Below, one piece after another: positions 1-7,760 of a DNA stretch of 64,000 nucleotides. The DNA is from Arcobacter sp. Its GTDB lineage: Bacteria > Campylobacterota > Campylobacteria > Campylobacterales > Sulfurimonadaceae. The translations under genes and the position numbers were made by a program. The notes under the pieces are model-generated. The model was not told the DNA's origin. It saw only the letters and a program-made list of their open reading frames with translations, and made no database searches. The DNA is taken from positions 62,001-126,000 of the forward strand of contig JAGXFN010000008.1 of assembly GCA_024637195.1 (NCBI GenBank), read 5' to 3'. The first letter of the stretch is position 1. Each line of letters starts with the position of its first letter.

Positions 1-372
1 TTTTTCAAAACGCCAGCAGAGGATAAATTTTACAATCGACTTTTTTAAAACCTCGTCAATCGTGTCCGAACGTCCAAAATACCCCAAAGAGCTGTTCTTG
101 GACTTTTTTGACGTTGCCGCTTTGTCATAGGCAATACAGATGACCTGCACATAACGGTTTTCTTTGATCGCGCCCAGGTCTTCAGCCTGCAGTGACAGAC
201 CCGTCACATTCATCGCCTTATACGCAAACAAAGATTCAAAATCGGGGATCTTCTCATCAATCTTCAAGTAGACGTACAGCTCTTTTAACAGGCGCATGTT
301 CTCTTTTCTGGCTGTCTCAAAACTTGAGATCTTGCTGGTTAATGCTTTTAGTCTATCGAGTGCACTGCTCAC
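1..372 (-). CDS. Hypothetical protein, 3' end cut by window edge
   Basis: An uninterrupted minus-strand frame runs from a GTG at 370-372 to the window edge, at least 124 codons. The GTG is chosen because AAGGGA lies just upstream and the only ATG further upstream (389-391) runs into a stop after 12 codons. An internal ATG near 324 is an alternative start. The visible part begins with a helical stretch (VSSALDRLKALTSKIS) and is soluble, with no signal peptide or membrane segment. I recognise no family. It is divergent from murA. The frame and ribosome site support a real gene; the function is unknown and the C-terminus is not visible. Confidence 0.6.
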   Translation of the reverse strand, partial: MSSALDRLKALTSKISSFETARKENMRLLKELYVYLKIDEKIPDFESLFAYKAMNVTGLSLQAEDLGAIKENRYVQVICIAYDKAATSKKSKNSSLGYFGRSDTIDEVLKKSIVKFILCWRFEK

Positions 373-496
373 GGGCTTCCCTTGGGTTCATATTTTTATA
401 TATAAGCATATTCTATACCATAGGAAATATAAAAAAATCTCGTGACTAATCACTAACAAAGAGAGCAATCCGCCCTTTGTTTAACCTTCCTTTCAT

Positions 497-524
497 TATA
501 ATGACAAACTTTTTTTATTTAGGA
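497..524 (+). promoter_or_regulatory. Putative murA promoter -10 and ribosome site
   Basis: TATAAT at 497-502 lies 28 bases before the murA ATG, with AGGA at 521-524 as the ribosome site. No convincing -35 box is seen, which is common for sigma-70 promoters in Campylobacterota. Prediction only. Confidence 0.45.
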
Positions 525-529
525 TATTT

Positions 530-1792
530 ATGGATTATTTACAGATTGAAGGACCGACAAAACTAAGCGGAAGCGTTGAGATCGCCGGGGCAAAAAATGC
601 CGCCCTGCCTCTTATCGCAATGACGCTTCTGGCCAACAACGAAGTCACTATCAATAATATCCCTAATGTAGTCGACATCAAGACTCTTCTGAAACTTCTG
701 GAAAACCTCGGTGCAACTGTCAATATAAAAAACAACAGCGTCAAAGTCGATACCTGCTGTCTGACCAACACCAAAGCGACCTACGACATCGTCAAGACAA
801 TGCGCGCATCCATCCTTGTACTCGGGCCGCTTCTTGCGCGTTTTGGACACTGTGAGGTCTCTTTGCCGGGTGGCTGTGCGATAGGACAGCGTCCTATCGA
901 TCTGCATCTAAAAGCCCTGGAGCAAATGGGTGCGGAGATTTCCATTGAAGCGGGGTATGTGCTCGCGAAGGCGCCAAACGGACTCAAGGGTGCACATATC
1001 GTTTTTGACAAGATTACCGTGACGGGAACGGCAAACATTGTCATGGCAGCCGCTCTGGCCAAGGGCAAGACCGTCATTACAAACGCCGCCCTTGAGCCTG
1101 AGGTCGTTCAGCTTTGCCAAGTGCTAAAAAACAGCGGCATCAGCATCGATGGAATAGGAACGACAGAGCTTATTATTTACGGAACTGACCGACGTCTTGT
1201 TGACATAGCGCCTTTTAGCGTCATTCCAGACCGGATCGAGGCGGGGACCTATCTCTGTGCGGCAGCCATAACCAACTCAGAAGTCACCGTAAAAAAGGTC
1301 CGTGCCGACCATCTCGAAGCACTGATATCCAAACTGGAACAGATGGGCTTCACTATTGAGATCACACCTGACACCATTACGCTAAAACCGGCAAAAAACA
1401 TCAAAGCCATCGATGTTGTAACTCAGGAGTTTCCGGGCTTTCCGACCGATATGCAAGCACAGTTTTTGACCCTTTGTACTCAGGCAACAGGAGTCTCCAT
1501 CATCGAAGAGCGCCTTTTTGAAAACCGTTTTATGCACGTGAGCGAGCTGCAGCGTCTGGGTGCAAATATCAAACTCAAAGGCAACTCAGCTACCATCGCA
1601 GGAAAGATAGACCTTGTCGGTGCAGATGTTATGGCTACCGACCTGCGTGCATCGAGCGCACTGGTCCTGGCTGCGCTTGTTGCCGATGGCACGACAAATG
1701 TACACCGCATCTATCATCTTGATCGTGGGTATGAAGGGTTAGAGAAGAAGCTGCAAAAGCTCGGAGCGAAGATAAAGCGTCTAAAAGAGTAA
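530..1792 (+). CDS. murA: UDP-N-acetylglucosamine 1-carboxyvinyltransferase MurA
   Basis: MurA transfers enolpyruvate from PEP to UDP-GlcNAc, the first committed step of peptidoglycan synthesis in the cytoplasm. The 420-residue length is typical. The substrate-binding KNAALP motif is at residues 22-27 and the catalytic loop [10 protein letters not shown] at about 113-122, with Cys116 in the position of the fosfomycin-reactive Cys. Arg92 or its neighbour in TMRAS corresponds to the PEP-contacting region. The ATG is preceded by AGGA and a TATAAT box. It is the only plus-strand gene before 3.7 kb and ends 20 bases from the convergent hspR. Nothing suggests decay or transfer. Confidence 0.97.
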   Translation: MDYLQIEGPTKLSGSVEIAGAKNAALPLIAMTLLANNEVTINNIPNVVDIKTLLKLLENLGATVNIKNNSVKVDTCCLTNTKATYDIVKTMRASILVLGPLLARFGHCEVSLPGGCAIGQRPIDLHLKALEQMGAEISIEAGYVLAKAPNGLKGAHIVFDKITVTGTANIVMAAALAKGKTVITNAALEPEVVQLCQVLKNSGISIDGIGTTELIIYGTDRRLVDIAPFSVIPDRIEAGTYLCAAAITNSEVTVKKVRADHLEALISKLEQMGFTIEITPDTITLKPAKNIKAIDVVTQEFPGFPTDMQAQFLTLCTQATGVSIIEERLFENRFMHVSELQRLGANIKLKGNSATIAGKIDLVGADVMATDLRASSALVLAALVADGTTNVHRIYHLDRGYEGLEKKLQKLGAKIKRLKE

Positions 1793-1812
1793 TGTTTTTA
1801 CTATAGCCCGCT

Positions 1813-2190
1813 TTACTTTCCTTCGAAGATCACGAGTTCATAAATACTTTTTTTGGTGACGAGTGTTTTGTTTGAAGGAACGCCGCAGCTGTATTTCGAC
1901 TTATAAAGCTCATGGGTCAGATCGTTCACATCCTGCTCCAGAACTTCAATATGATCCTTCAAGCGAAGGATGATATCCACGCCGGCAAGATTGACACCCA
2001 GGTCACGCGTTAGACGCAGTATCATCTTGATACGGTCGATGTCGCGCTGAGAGTAAAGCCGAATACGTCCGCCGGAACGAGAAGGAACGATAAGGTTCTC
2101 TCTCTCATACTGGCGCAGAGTCTGAGGGTGGATATTCAAGATCTTCGCAACGATACTTATCAGATACACGGGTTCATTATAATGATGCAT
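1813..2190 (-). CDS. hspR: Heat-shock repressor HspR (MerR family)
   Basis: A 125-residue MerR-type regulator. The winged-helix DNA-binding region occupies about residues 8-75 (IHPQTLRQYERENLI, then GGRIRLYSQRDIDRI), followed by a short dimerising helix. Homologues in Helicobacter, Campylobacter and Streptomyces repress chaperone operons by binding HAIR inverted repeats. Here hspR lies 10 bases downstream of cbpA in the same orientation, the conserved cbpA-hspR order of Campylobacterota, and a HAIR-like site sits in the cbpA promoter. Autoregulation of the pair is therefore likely. The C-terminal 30 residues are less conserved in this family. Confidence 0.9.
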   Translation of the reverse strand: MHHYNEPVYLISIVAKILNIHPQTLRQYERENLIVPSRSGGRIRLYSQRDIDRIKMILRLTRDLGVNLAGVDIILRLKDHIEVLEQDVNDLTHELYKSKYSCGVPSNKTLVTKKSIYELVIFEGK

Positions 2191-2200
2191 AGCCTACTCC

Positions 2201-3070
2201 TTATACGTTTTCACTCAGCTTCTCTTGAAGCACTTTTTTTAAGGTTTCGTCCATATCATCCAGTAAAGGCAGAACAATATTGGCGCGTAGGAAAAGACTT
2301 CCTTTTTCGTTTGTCTTGCGGTTGATCGCACCCATATCCTTGACACGGAAACGCTGTCCGTTCTTCGTATTTTGAGGAACTTTTAGGGTTATCTCTTTTT
2401 CCAGGGTCTGCACAAGGACTTTTCCGCCAAAGAGCGCAGACTTTAGAGGTACATCGAAATTCTTGACCAGATCGTCGCCTTCGCGCTCATACTCATTGCT
2501 CGGTGCGACCTTGATGATAAGATACAAGTCGCCCTTTTGGCCGCCCATATCTTTGCCTTTTCCCCGTACCCGGAGTTTCTCAGCATTTTTTATCCCTGCA
2601 GGGATTTTGATGTCAAAACTATCCCCGTGCATCGAGACGGCATGTTTGCCGCCCATAACAGAGACCGAGAAGGGAATGGTGATGCTGGTTTCGATGTCAA
2701 GGTTGACACTTTGCTGTCTGAAACCGCCGCCGCCAAAACCGCCGCCAAAACCACCGCTGAAACCACCTCCTCCGCCGAACATACCGCGTAGGATCTCATC
2801 CAGATCGACATCGCCGCCCTGTCCTTTGGCAAAATCATGGAAATTTTGTCCGCCGAACATCGAATCCCCGTGCGCATCGTATTGAGCACGCTTGTTCTTA
2901 TCGCTTAAGATCTCATAGGCTGCATTGACCTCTTTGAATTTCTCTTCAGCATTAGGGTCTTTGTTGACATCAGGATGGTACTGACGTGCCAATTTTCGGT
3001 AAGCTTTTTTGATCTCTGCTTCATTTGCAGAGGATGGGACGTCAAGGGTGTCGTACAAACTTTTACTCAT
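2201..3070 (-). CDS. cbpA: DnaJ-family co-chaperone CbpA
   Basis: A 289-residue J-domain protein. The J domain covers residues 1-70 with the DnaK-stimulating HPD motif at 32-34. A Gly/Phe-rich linker follows at about 93-120, then two beta-sandwich substrate-binding domains and a short C-terminal dimerisation segment. The CxxCxGxG zinc repeats of true DnaJ are absent, which places it with CbpA (class B). It would deliver unfolded clients to DnaK in the cytoplasm. It is first in an operon with hspR and has a sigma-70-like promoter overlapping a HAIR operator at 3107-3141. Confidence 0.93.
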   Translation of the reverse strand: MSKSLYDTLDVPSSANEAEIKKAYRKLARQYHPDVNKDPNAEEKFKEVNAAYEILSDKNKRAQYDAHGDSMFGGQNFHDFAKGQGGDVDLDEILRGMFGGGGGFSGGFGGGFGGGGFRQQSVNLDIETSITIPFSVSVMGGKHAVSMHGDSFDIKIPAGIKNAEKLRVRGKGKDMGGQKGDLYLIIKVAPSNEYEREGDDLVKNFDVPLKSALFGGKVLVQTLEKEITLKVPQNTKNGQRFRVKDMGAINRKTNEKGSLFLRANIVLPLLDDMDETLKKVLQEKLSENV

Positions 3071-3106
3071 AGTGTTGCCTTAAAAATATCTATATTCTTA
3101 ACAGGT

Positions 3107-3141
3107 ATTTTATCACAAAGGTTGAGTCAAAGTCAATCAAG
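3107..3141 (-). promoter_or_regulatory. HAIR-like HspR operator and promoter of cbpA-hspR
   Basis: On the minus strand 3141-3121 reads CTTGATT, seven bases, then ACTCAAC. This matches the HAIR consensus CTTGAGT-N7-ACTCAAG with one mismatch in each arm and the exact spacing. A -35-like TTGACT (3131-3136) lies inside the operator, and a TAAAAT -10 box (3107-3112) follows at 18-base spacing. Repressor binding here would block RNA polymerase, fitting autoregulation by HspR. The site is seen directly; its function is inferred. Confidence 0.75.
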
Positions 3142-3183
3142 GATATTTTATTTTTACAGGAGAGAGCAGAAAGAAGATACTAT

Positions 3184-3453
3184 TTAGAACTTGTATGTAA
3201 GCATACACACAGGCTTATCCGACTCAATCCGTCTGGGAGCATTAATGAAGTTATCTTTTTCAAATTTGTTATCGACAAGACTAAGCATTCTAATAAAGTC
3301 AAAGTCAATATAAAAATTCTTAAGCACTTTTACCGTGTTTTTCAGAAAAAAATGCGTAGGCTTTTTCGCCTCATAAGTATATTTGTTATCAGAAGAAGCA
3401 TAAACAAAGGTGCTCAAAAAAAGTAAAACAATGAGAATCTTTTTCATTTTCAA
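3184..3453 (-). CDS. Small exported protein of unknown function
   Basis: An 89-residue frame beginning with a clear signal peptide (MKMKKILIVLLFLSTFVYA, predicted cleavage after about residue 20). The mature part is about 70 residues, basic and aromatic, with one Cys near the C-terminus and no recognisable domain. A ribosome site (AAAGGATTG) lies upstream. It stands alone between cbpA and a divergent plus-strand cluster. Exported to the periplasm by inference; function unknown. Confidence 0.55.
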   Translation of the reverse strand: MKMKKILIVLLFLSTFVYASSDNKYTYEAKKPTHFFLKNTVKVLKNFYIDFDFIRMLSLVDNKFEKDNFINAPRRIESDKPVCMLTYKF

Positions 3454-3730
3454 TCCTTTCTAGCTACTTCAATCTTAGTCTCTTTTAGTAAATACAGGTT
3501 AAACGGTGGAAAAAATCGTTGATATTGTCATGTTTCTTTTTCTCGCACCACTTCAAGAGAGGACGAAACGAGGCAAAAGCCTTCGTTTTTTGTGCGAAAA
3601 TGAAGGATTGTATACGAAGACCCAATTAAGTAAAACTTTTATATTTTTTTGATATATTGTTTTAGGTTAAATTTTGTTATAAATATAAGCAAATTTATTG
3701 CATTTAAAATTTCAATTAAGGAGAATAAAA

Positions 3731-3955
3731 ATGCCATATGATAATTTAAAAGACTTACCTGATTCAGTTCAAAATGCATTGCCTAAGCATGCGCAAGAGA
3801 TTTATCAGGCTGCTTATAATAGCGCCTGGGATGAGTACAAGGATAAAGAAGACAGAAAAGATGATGCGTCACGAGAAGAAACAGCCCATAAAGTTGCTTG
3901 GGCCGCCGTAAAGCAAAAATATGAAAAAGACGGCGACTCGTGGAAGAAAAAATAG
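3731..3955 (+). CDS. chaB: ChaB family protein
   Basis: A 74-residue acidic and basic helical protein matching the ChaB family: it opens with MPYDNLKDLPDSVQ, followed by LPKHAQEIYQAAYNSAW and a C-terminal HKVAWAAVKQKYEK stretch. ChaB is a small cytoplasmic protein encoded near the ChaA cation antiporter in E. coli, and its role is unclear. The start at 3731 is preferred over an upstream in-frame ATG at 3698 because AAGGAG stands just before it and family similarity begins there. The next frame is a remnant of a cation/Ca2+ antiporter, so a former chaB-antiporter pair is possible. Confidence 0.85.
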   Translation: MPYDNLKDLPDSVQNALPKHAQEIYQAAYNSAWDEYKDKEDRKDDASREETAHKVAWAAVKQKYEKDGDSWKKK

Positions 3956-3975
3956 TTGCTAAAAGTATGAATTAA

Positions 3976-4206
3976 ATGTTGGACTTTCAATCATTTCATC
4001 TTCTACTGAACTTAAGACTATTTTTTATTGCCGGAATTACTGTATGGTTGTCCGGCACACGCATAAGTACTTATGCAGATCTTATCTCTGATCGCAAAAG
4101 TTGGGGTAAAGCGAGTATGCGCTTTATGTTTTTAGCACTTGCCACGCAACTCCTGGAGATAGTGACAAACAGTACAGGTGTTTTGCAATGGGACTTGACT
4201 CAATAG
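3976..4206 (+). pseudogene. N-terminal remnant of a Na+/Ca2+-type cation antiporter
   Basis: A 76-codon frame resembling the first alpha repeat of CaCA-superfamily exchangers: a hydrophobic helix, then LSGTRISTYADLISDR and a LALATQLLEIVT segment, comparable to the family's GT-R-YAD and TSLPE blocks. Complete exchangers have 300 or more residues and ten or so helices; this one stops soon after the TSLPE-like position, which itself reads TQLLE. No continuation is found in other frames before the next gene at 4269. It is best read as a truncated, probably non-functional relic beside chaB. Confidence 0.6.
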
Positions 4207-4268
4207 CCGTGCTGTTTATATACATAATCTCACGCTATCATACTCTATACACTCCGAGGTACTAAAAA

Positions 4269-5489
4269 ATGTCAACAACAAAACTTGATCGTTCAATATC
4301 ACTTCCCATGCTTATCCTTTATGGACTAGGAACTATGGTTGGTGCAGGATTTTATGCCTTACTTGGAGAGATTGCCGGAGAAGCTGCTCTTTTTACACCG
4401 CTGGCTTTTCTTCTTTCAGGCTTTTTGGCATTTATTAGTGCGACTTCTTTTGCTGAGTTATCTTCACGGTTTCCTTTTGCCGCCGGTGAGGCCCGCTATG
4501 CACAGGAAGGATTTTCAAGTAAAAACTTTTCCACTCTTGTTGGTTGGTTGGTTATATTGACCGGTATTGTCTCCGCTGCTACTTTAGCAGTTGCTACGGT
4601 TGGTTTTTTACAAGACTTCATTAGCGTGCCACAAACACTCGCCATACTCTTGTTAGTGCTTAGCATGGGAGCAATCGCAGGATGGGGTATTGGTAAATCA
4701 GTTGCTTTTGTTGGAGTTATAAGCGTCATAGAAATAGGAGCATTATTTTACATTGTCTTTGTTGCAGGAGATAGTTTGTCAGAGTTACCAAACAGATGGC
4801 AAGAGCTGTTTGTTCCCACAAGCAGCACAGTTTGGTTTGGCGTGTTTTCCGGAGCATTTTTGGGTTTTTATGCTTTTGTAGGTTTTGAAGATATGGTAAA
4901 TATGGCCGAAGAGGTAAAAGAAGTAAGAAAAAATCTACCTATCGCCATCTTAGTGAGCATTGTCTTAACTACTGTCTTATACATAGTTGTATCCACAATC
5001 GCAGTTTTGACAGTATCGCCCCAGACACTCGCAGGCAGTAACACGCCTGTTGCAGCGATATTGCAAGGCCATGGAGATTTTTCTATGAAGATGCTGGGGG
5101 TTGTCAGCCTATTAACAGGAATAAATGGGGCATTAGTGCAGATCATTATGGCTTCACGCGTTGTTTATGGCTTGTCAAAAAAAGATCAAGCACCGACTTT
5201 TTTAGGAAAAGTTAATTCTAAAACCCAAACACCACTTCGAGCAACCGCTATAATAACGCTCCTTGTGCTGGTATTAGCAATCTTTTTTCCTTTACAGACT
5301 TTAGCAGAGTCCACCAGCTTTATTATATTGATAATTTTTGCCATTATCAACCTCTCACTTTGGCTTGTTAAAGGGAAGAAAAACAAGGGCAGTAAGCATA
5401 AGATCTCATTTCCTCGCTGGGTGTCATTATTTGGTTTTATAACATCTGTAGTTGTATTGGTGTTTCAAGTGTGGCAGAAGTTTTTTTGA
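4269..5489 (+). CDS. APC family amino acid permease
   Basis: A 406-residue polytopic inner-membrane protein with about twelve hydrophobic segments and a short positive C-terminus. The first helix carries the substrate-binding break GLGTMVGAGFYALLGE typical of amino acid-polyamine-organocation transporters, and SARFP/AELSSRFP-like and GFEDMVNMAEEVK blocks also fit the family. It probably imports an amino acid or amine with H+; the substrate cannot be read from the sequence. The gene is single, 62 bases after the antiporter remnant, and is followed by an IS3 relic, so the neighbourhood has been rearranged. Confidence 0.85.
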   Translation: MSTTKLDRSISLPMLILYGLGTMVGAGFYALLGEIAGEAALFTPLAFLLSGFLAFISATSFAELSSRFPFAAGEARYAQEGFSSKNFSTLVGWLVILTGIVSAATLAVATVGFLQDFISVPQTLAILLLVLSMGAIAGWGIGKSVAFVGVISVIEIGALFYIVFVAGDSLSELPNRWQELFVPTSSTVWFGVFSGAFLGFYAFVGFEDMVNMAEEVKEVRKNLPIAILVSIVLTTVLYIVVSTIAVLTVSPQTLAGSNTPVAAILQGHGDFSMKMLGVVSLLTGINGALVQIIMASRVVYGLSKKDQAPTFLGKVNSKTQTPLRATAIITLLVLVLAIFFPLQTLAESTSFIILIIFAIINLSLWLVKGKKNKGSKHKISFPRWVSLFGFITSVVVLVFQVWQKFF

Positions 5490-5512
5490 ATTTCTTTTAT
5501 GAAGATTTAGAG

Positions 5513-5650
5513 TCAGTGGCGACTAAGCAAAGCCTTGATCCAAAGCCTTAACCAATGGTAATAACAACTGCACGAAACATCTAAAACCCGGCACATTTTA
5601 CGAACGTCGGACTCATGAGGAAATGCCCGTGGTGTACCGCTGCTGCAACC
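5513..5650 (-). pseudogene. Relic of an IS3-family transposase (orfB N-terminal part)
   Basis: On the minus strand the intergenic region reads, in one open frame, EFPHES-type residues followed by VRKMCRVLDVSCSCYYHWLR and then a stop at 5513-5515. The block MCRVLDVS..YYHWL is the conserved start of IS3-family OrfB integrases (usual form MCRVLGVSRSGYYAWL). Only about 45 codons survive; no catalytic DDE region and no terminal inverted repeats were found. The frame runs into the end of the AI-2E gene at 5670, where similarity is no longer visible. A degraded insertion sequence is the best explanation. Confidence 0.6.
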
Positions 5651-5669
5651 TCTAATCAGTGTAGCCAGA

Positions 5670-6770
5670 TCACTGTTGATTTTCATCCAAAGGCACTTCT
5701 TCGTGTTTATGGTTTGAGCGATTGGCTTTGCGTAAGGTCACAAGAGTTGTAGCAGCAAGCGCAACAATAGCAGGACCTAAGATAAATCCCCAAAATCCAA
5801 AAGTTGCCAATCCTCCCAGAATGGCAAAAAAGATAATAAATTCATTAAGGCGATGTTTATTGTTGCTTACCCTATCATTTACAAAATTTAAAATGAAAAG
5901 TTTAACAATATTGTCAATGAAAACTGCCATCACTGTATATGAATAGATAGAGATGATAAGTGCATTGATGATGTTGCCTTGAAGATACTCGTTGACAGCA
6001 ACAGGGACCCAGACCAACGCCGTCCCAAAAATTGGGATAATCGATAAAACGCCTGTTAAAAATCCAAACAATAAAGGGTCATACCCATCAAAAAAAGCAA
6101 TAAAGATTCCAAAAGCCAAACCTTGTGCGATCATCACGCCTATCAAGGTATAGAAGACAACCGATACCATCAAGGTCATCTCTCTAAGAAACTTTCGCTT
6201 GAGGGAATATGCTAGCGGAACAATAGGAACAAAAAATAGAGTGATCTTTTGGCAGTATAGAGTCAAAAAGAAGAAAAATACAACAATCATCGTCATATTG
6301 CCTAACATCAACATAAAGGTTTTCAATCCATCCCCAATCCATCCTACAAGAAATGTTGTAATCTCTTGTTTATGGGTTTTTGTCATTGAAACAATAGAGT
6401 CAAACGGAACTCTAAGCCATTCCAGATAGGACGGAAGGTTCTGGCTCAAAGCATTGGTTTGTTCCCAAAAGGAGCTAACCATCGAAATGGTTTCCTTAGG
6501 ATGACTAAGGAAATAAAACAAATACATGGTAAGCGGCATAAATACAATCAATGAAAGGGCGAAAGTAACTATACCGGCAGAAAGCACAGACGCAAAAGTT
6601 TTAAACTTTTTACGCTGACTGATTTTATTTTTTATAGTATGGTATATAGGAAAAGTAGCCATTACCATTAGCAGTGCCACAAAAAAACTTTTCAAAAAGG
6701 AAAAAAATACCCAAACTACTAACAGAGAAACTCCAAATCCAAACCAACGTAAAAAATACTTTTCTTTCAT
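5670..6770 (-). CDS. AI-2E family transporter (PerM-like membrane protein)
   Basis: A 366-residue inner-membrane protein with paired N-terminal helices, a long soluble segment and about five further helices, the usual plan of the AI-2 exporter/PerM (UPF0118) family. Conserved features include GIMIAQG-like, the short FDGYDPLLFGFLTGVLSIIP segment and the FWGFILGPAIVAL C-terminal block. Members export autoinducer-2 or act as Na+/H+ antiporters in some bacteria; the role here is not fixed by sequence. The ATG at 6770 is chosen over a TTG at 6794. The C-terminus is hydrophilic (NHKHEEVPLDENQQ). Confidence 0.85.
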   Translation of the reverse strand: MKEKYFLRWFGFGVSLLVVWVFFSFLKSFFVALLMVMATFPIYHTIKNKISQRKKFKTFASVLSAGIVTFALSLIVFMPLTMYLFYFLSHPKETISMVSSFWEQTNALSQNLPSYLEWLRVPFDSIVSMTKTHKQEITTFLVGWIGDGLKTFMLMLGNMTMIVVFFFFLTLYCQKITLFFVPIVPLAYSLKRKFLREMTLMVSVVFYTLIGVMIAQGLAFGIFIAFFDGYDPLLFGFLTGVLSIIPIFGTALVWVPVAVNEYLQGNIINALIISIYSYTVMAVFIDNIVKLFILNFVNDRVSNNKHRLNEFIIFFAILGGLATFGFWGFILGPAIVALAATTLVTLRKANRSNHKHEEVPLDENQQ

Positions 6771-6914
6771 GCTATTTGCCTTTGAAATATTCAATAAAAA
6801 TAGTTTTTTAATTTTTCATTATATCAAAAAATAAACGCGTAATGACCCCTATTTATAGAGCACTGTATAGTCTATGAAGCCAGCCTGTCGAAGACTTTAT
6901 CCCTTATGCGTAGT

Positions 6915-7760
6915 TCAATAGCTGTCAAACAGCGCCTGAATCTGTGCTGCATTATGCCCCGTCGTATAAAGCGGTTGCGTATCGCCTCGACGCACACGCT
7001 CCTCAAAGGTACTGCTGACATTCTTGTAAAGCACTCCCAGCGGCATTGGCATAGCTTCAAGGGCTTTTTTCATCGCATTGCCTAGATCACTCGCATCATA
7101 AGAATCTTCCAGAAAATAGGTATTCTCTTCAAACCACTCGTAGGTGTTGATCTTATTGAAGACCACGCAGGGCTGAAAGATATCGACCAAGGCATACCCT
7201 GGATGCAGAAAAGCAGCTTTCAATACTTCTTTGGCATGCGAAGCATTGCCGATATTTACACGCGAAACAAAGCCCGCTTTCAACGCCAGTGCTACTGAGA
7301 GTGGATTGAAAGGCTCATTTCCGACTCCGTCAACCTGAACCTTGGTTGTAAACCCAATCTGGCTAGTTGGAGAGGCCTGTCCCTTTGTGAGGCCGTAAAC
7401 CATGTTGTTATGGACGATATGGACGAGATTTACATTGCGCCGTATGCTATGCAAAAAGTGGTTTCCCCCTTCACCATACATGTCGCCATCCCCACCTTCG
7501 GCAATGACCGTCAATTCGGGATTGGCCGCTTTAATAGCCGTTGCCACAGGCAGTGCCCTGCCGTGCAGTACCCCAAACATATTGACATCAATGTAGTAAG
7601 GCGTTTTCGCCGCCTGCCCGATACCGGAGACAATCACAGTACTGGTACGATCGGCCTGCAGTTCTTCAAGCACCTCTTTGATTAAATCCAAAATACCGAA
7701 GTTACCGCAACCGGGGCACCAGGCGACATCAACATTTTGGCGTTCGAATGAATTCTTCAT
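6915..7760 (-). CDS. korB: 2-oxoacid:ferredoxin oxidoreductase beta subunit (KorB-like)
   Basis: A 281-residue thiamine-diphosphate subunit. CPGCGNFG near residues 15-22 gives two Cys ligands of its [4Fe-4S] cluster, and a further Cys occurs in FQPCVVFNK near residue 200. The ThDP/Mg motif is GGDGDMYGEGGNHF, followed by RRNVNLVHIVHNNMVYGLTKGQ. It pairs with the upstream fused gamma-alpha subunit, overlapping it by 4 bases (ATGA type), so the two are co-translated. The complex decarboxylates a 2-oxoacid, most likely 2-oxoglutarate or pyruvate, to the acyl-CoA; in the reductive TCA cycle it can run in reverse. Substrate is inferred. Confidence 0.92.
   Translation of the reverse strand: MKNSFERQNVDVAWCPGCGNFGILDLIKEVLEELQADRTSTVIVSGIGQAAKTPYYIDVNMFGVLHGRALPVATAIKAANPELTVIAEGGDGDMYGEGGNHFLHSIRRNVNLVHIVHNNMVYGLTKGQASPTSQIGFTTKVQVDGVGNEPFNPLSVALALKAGFVSRVNIGNASHAKEVLKAAFLHPGYALVDIFQPCVVFNKINTYEWFEENTYFLEDSYDASDLGNAMKKALEAMPMPLGVLYKNVSSTFEERVRRGDTQPLYTTGHNAAQIQALFDSY

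Noticed and set aside
2463-2885. Pro-rich frame opposite cbpA
   Set aside because: It is the complement of the Gly-rich linker of the J-domain protein.
5500-5665. Possible riboswitch-like leader between the permease and AI-2E genes
   Set aside because: The region reads as an IS3 OrfB fragment in one frame, which explains it better; no conserved riboswitch core was found.
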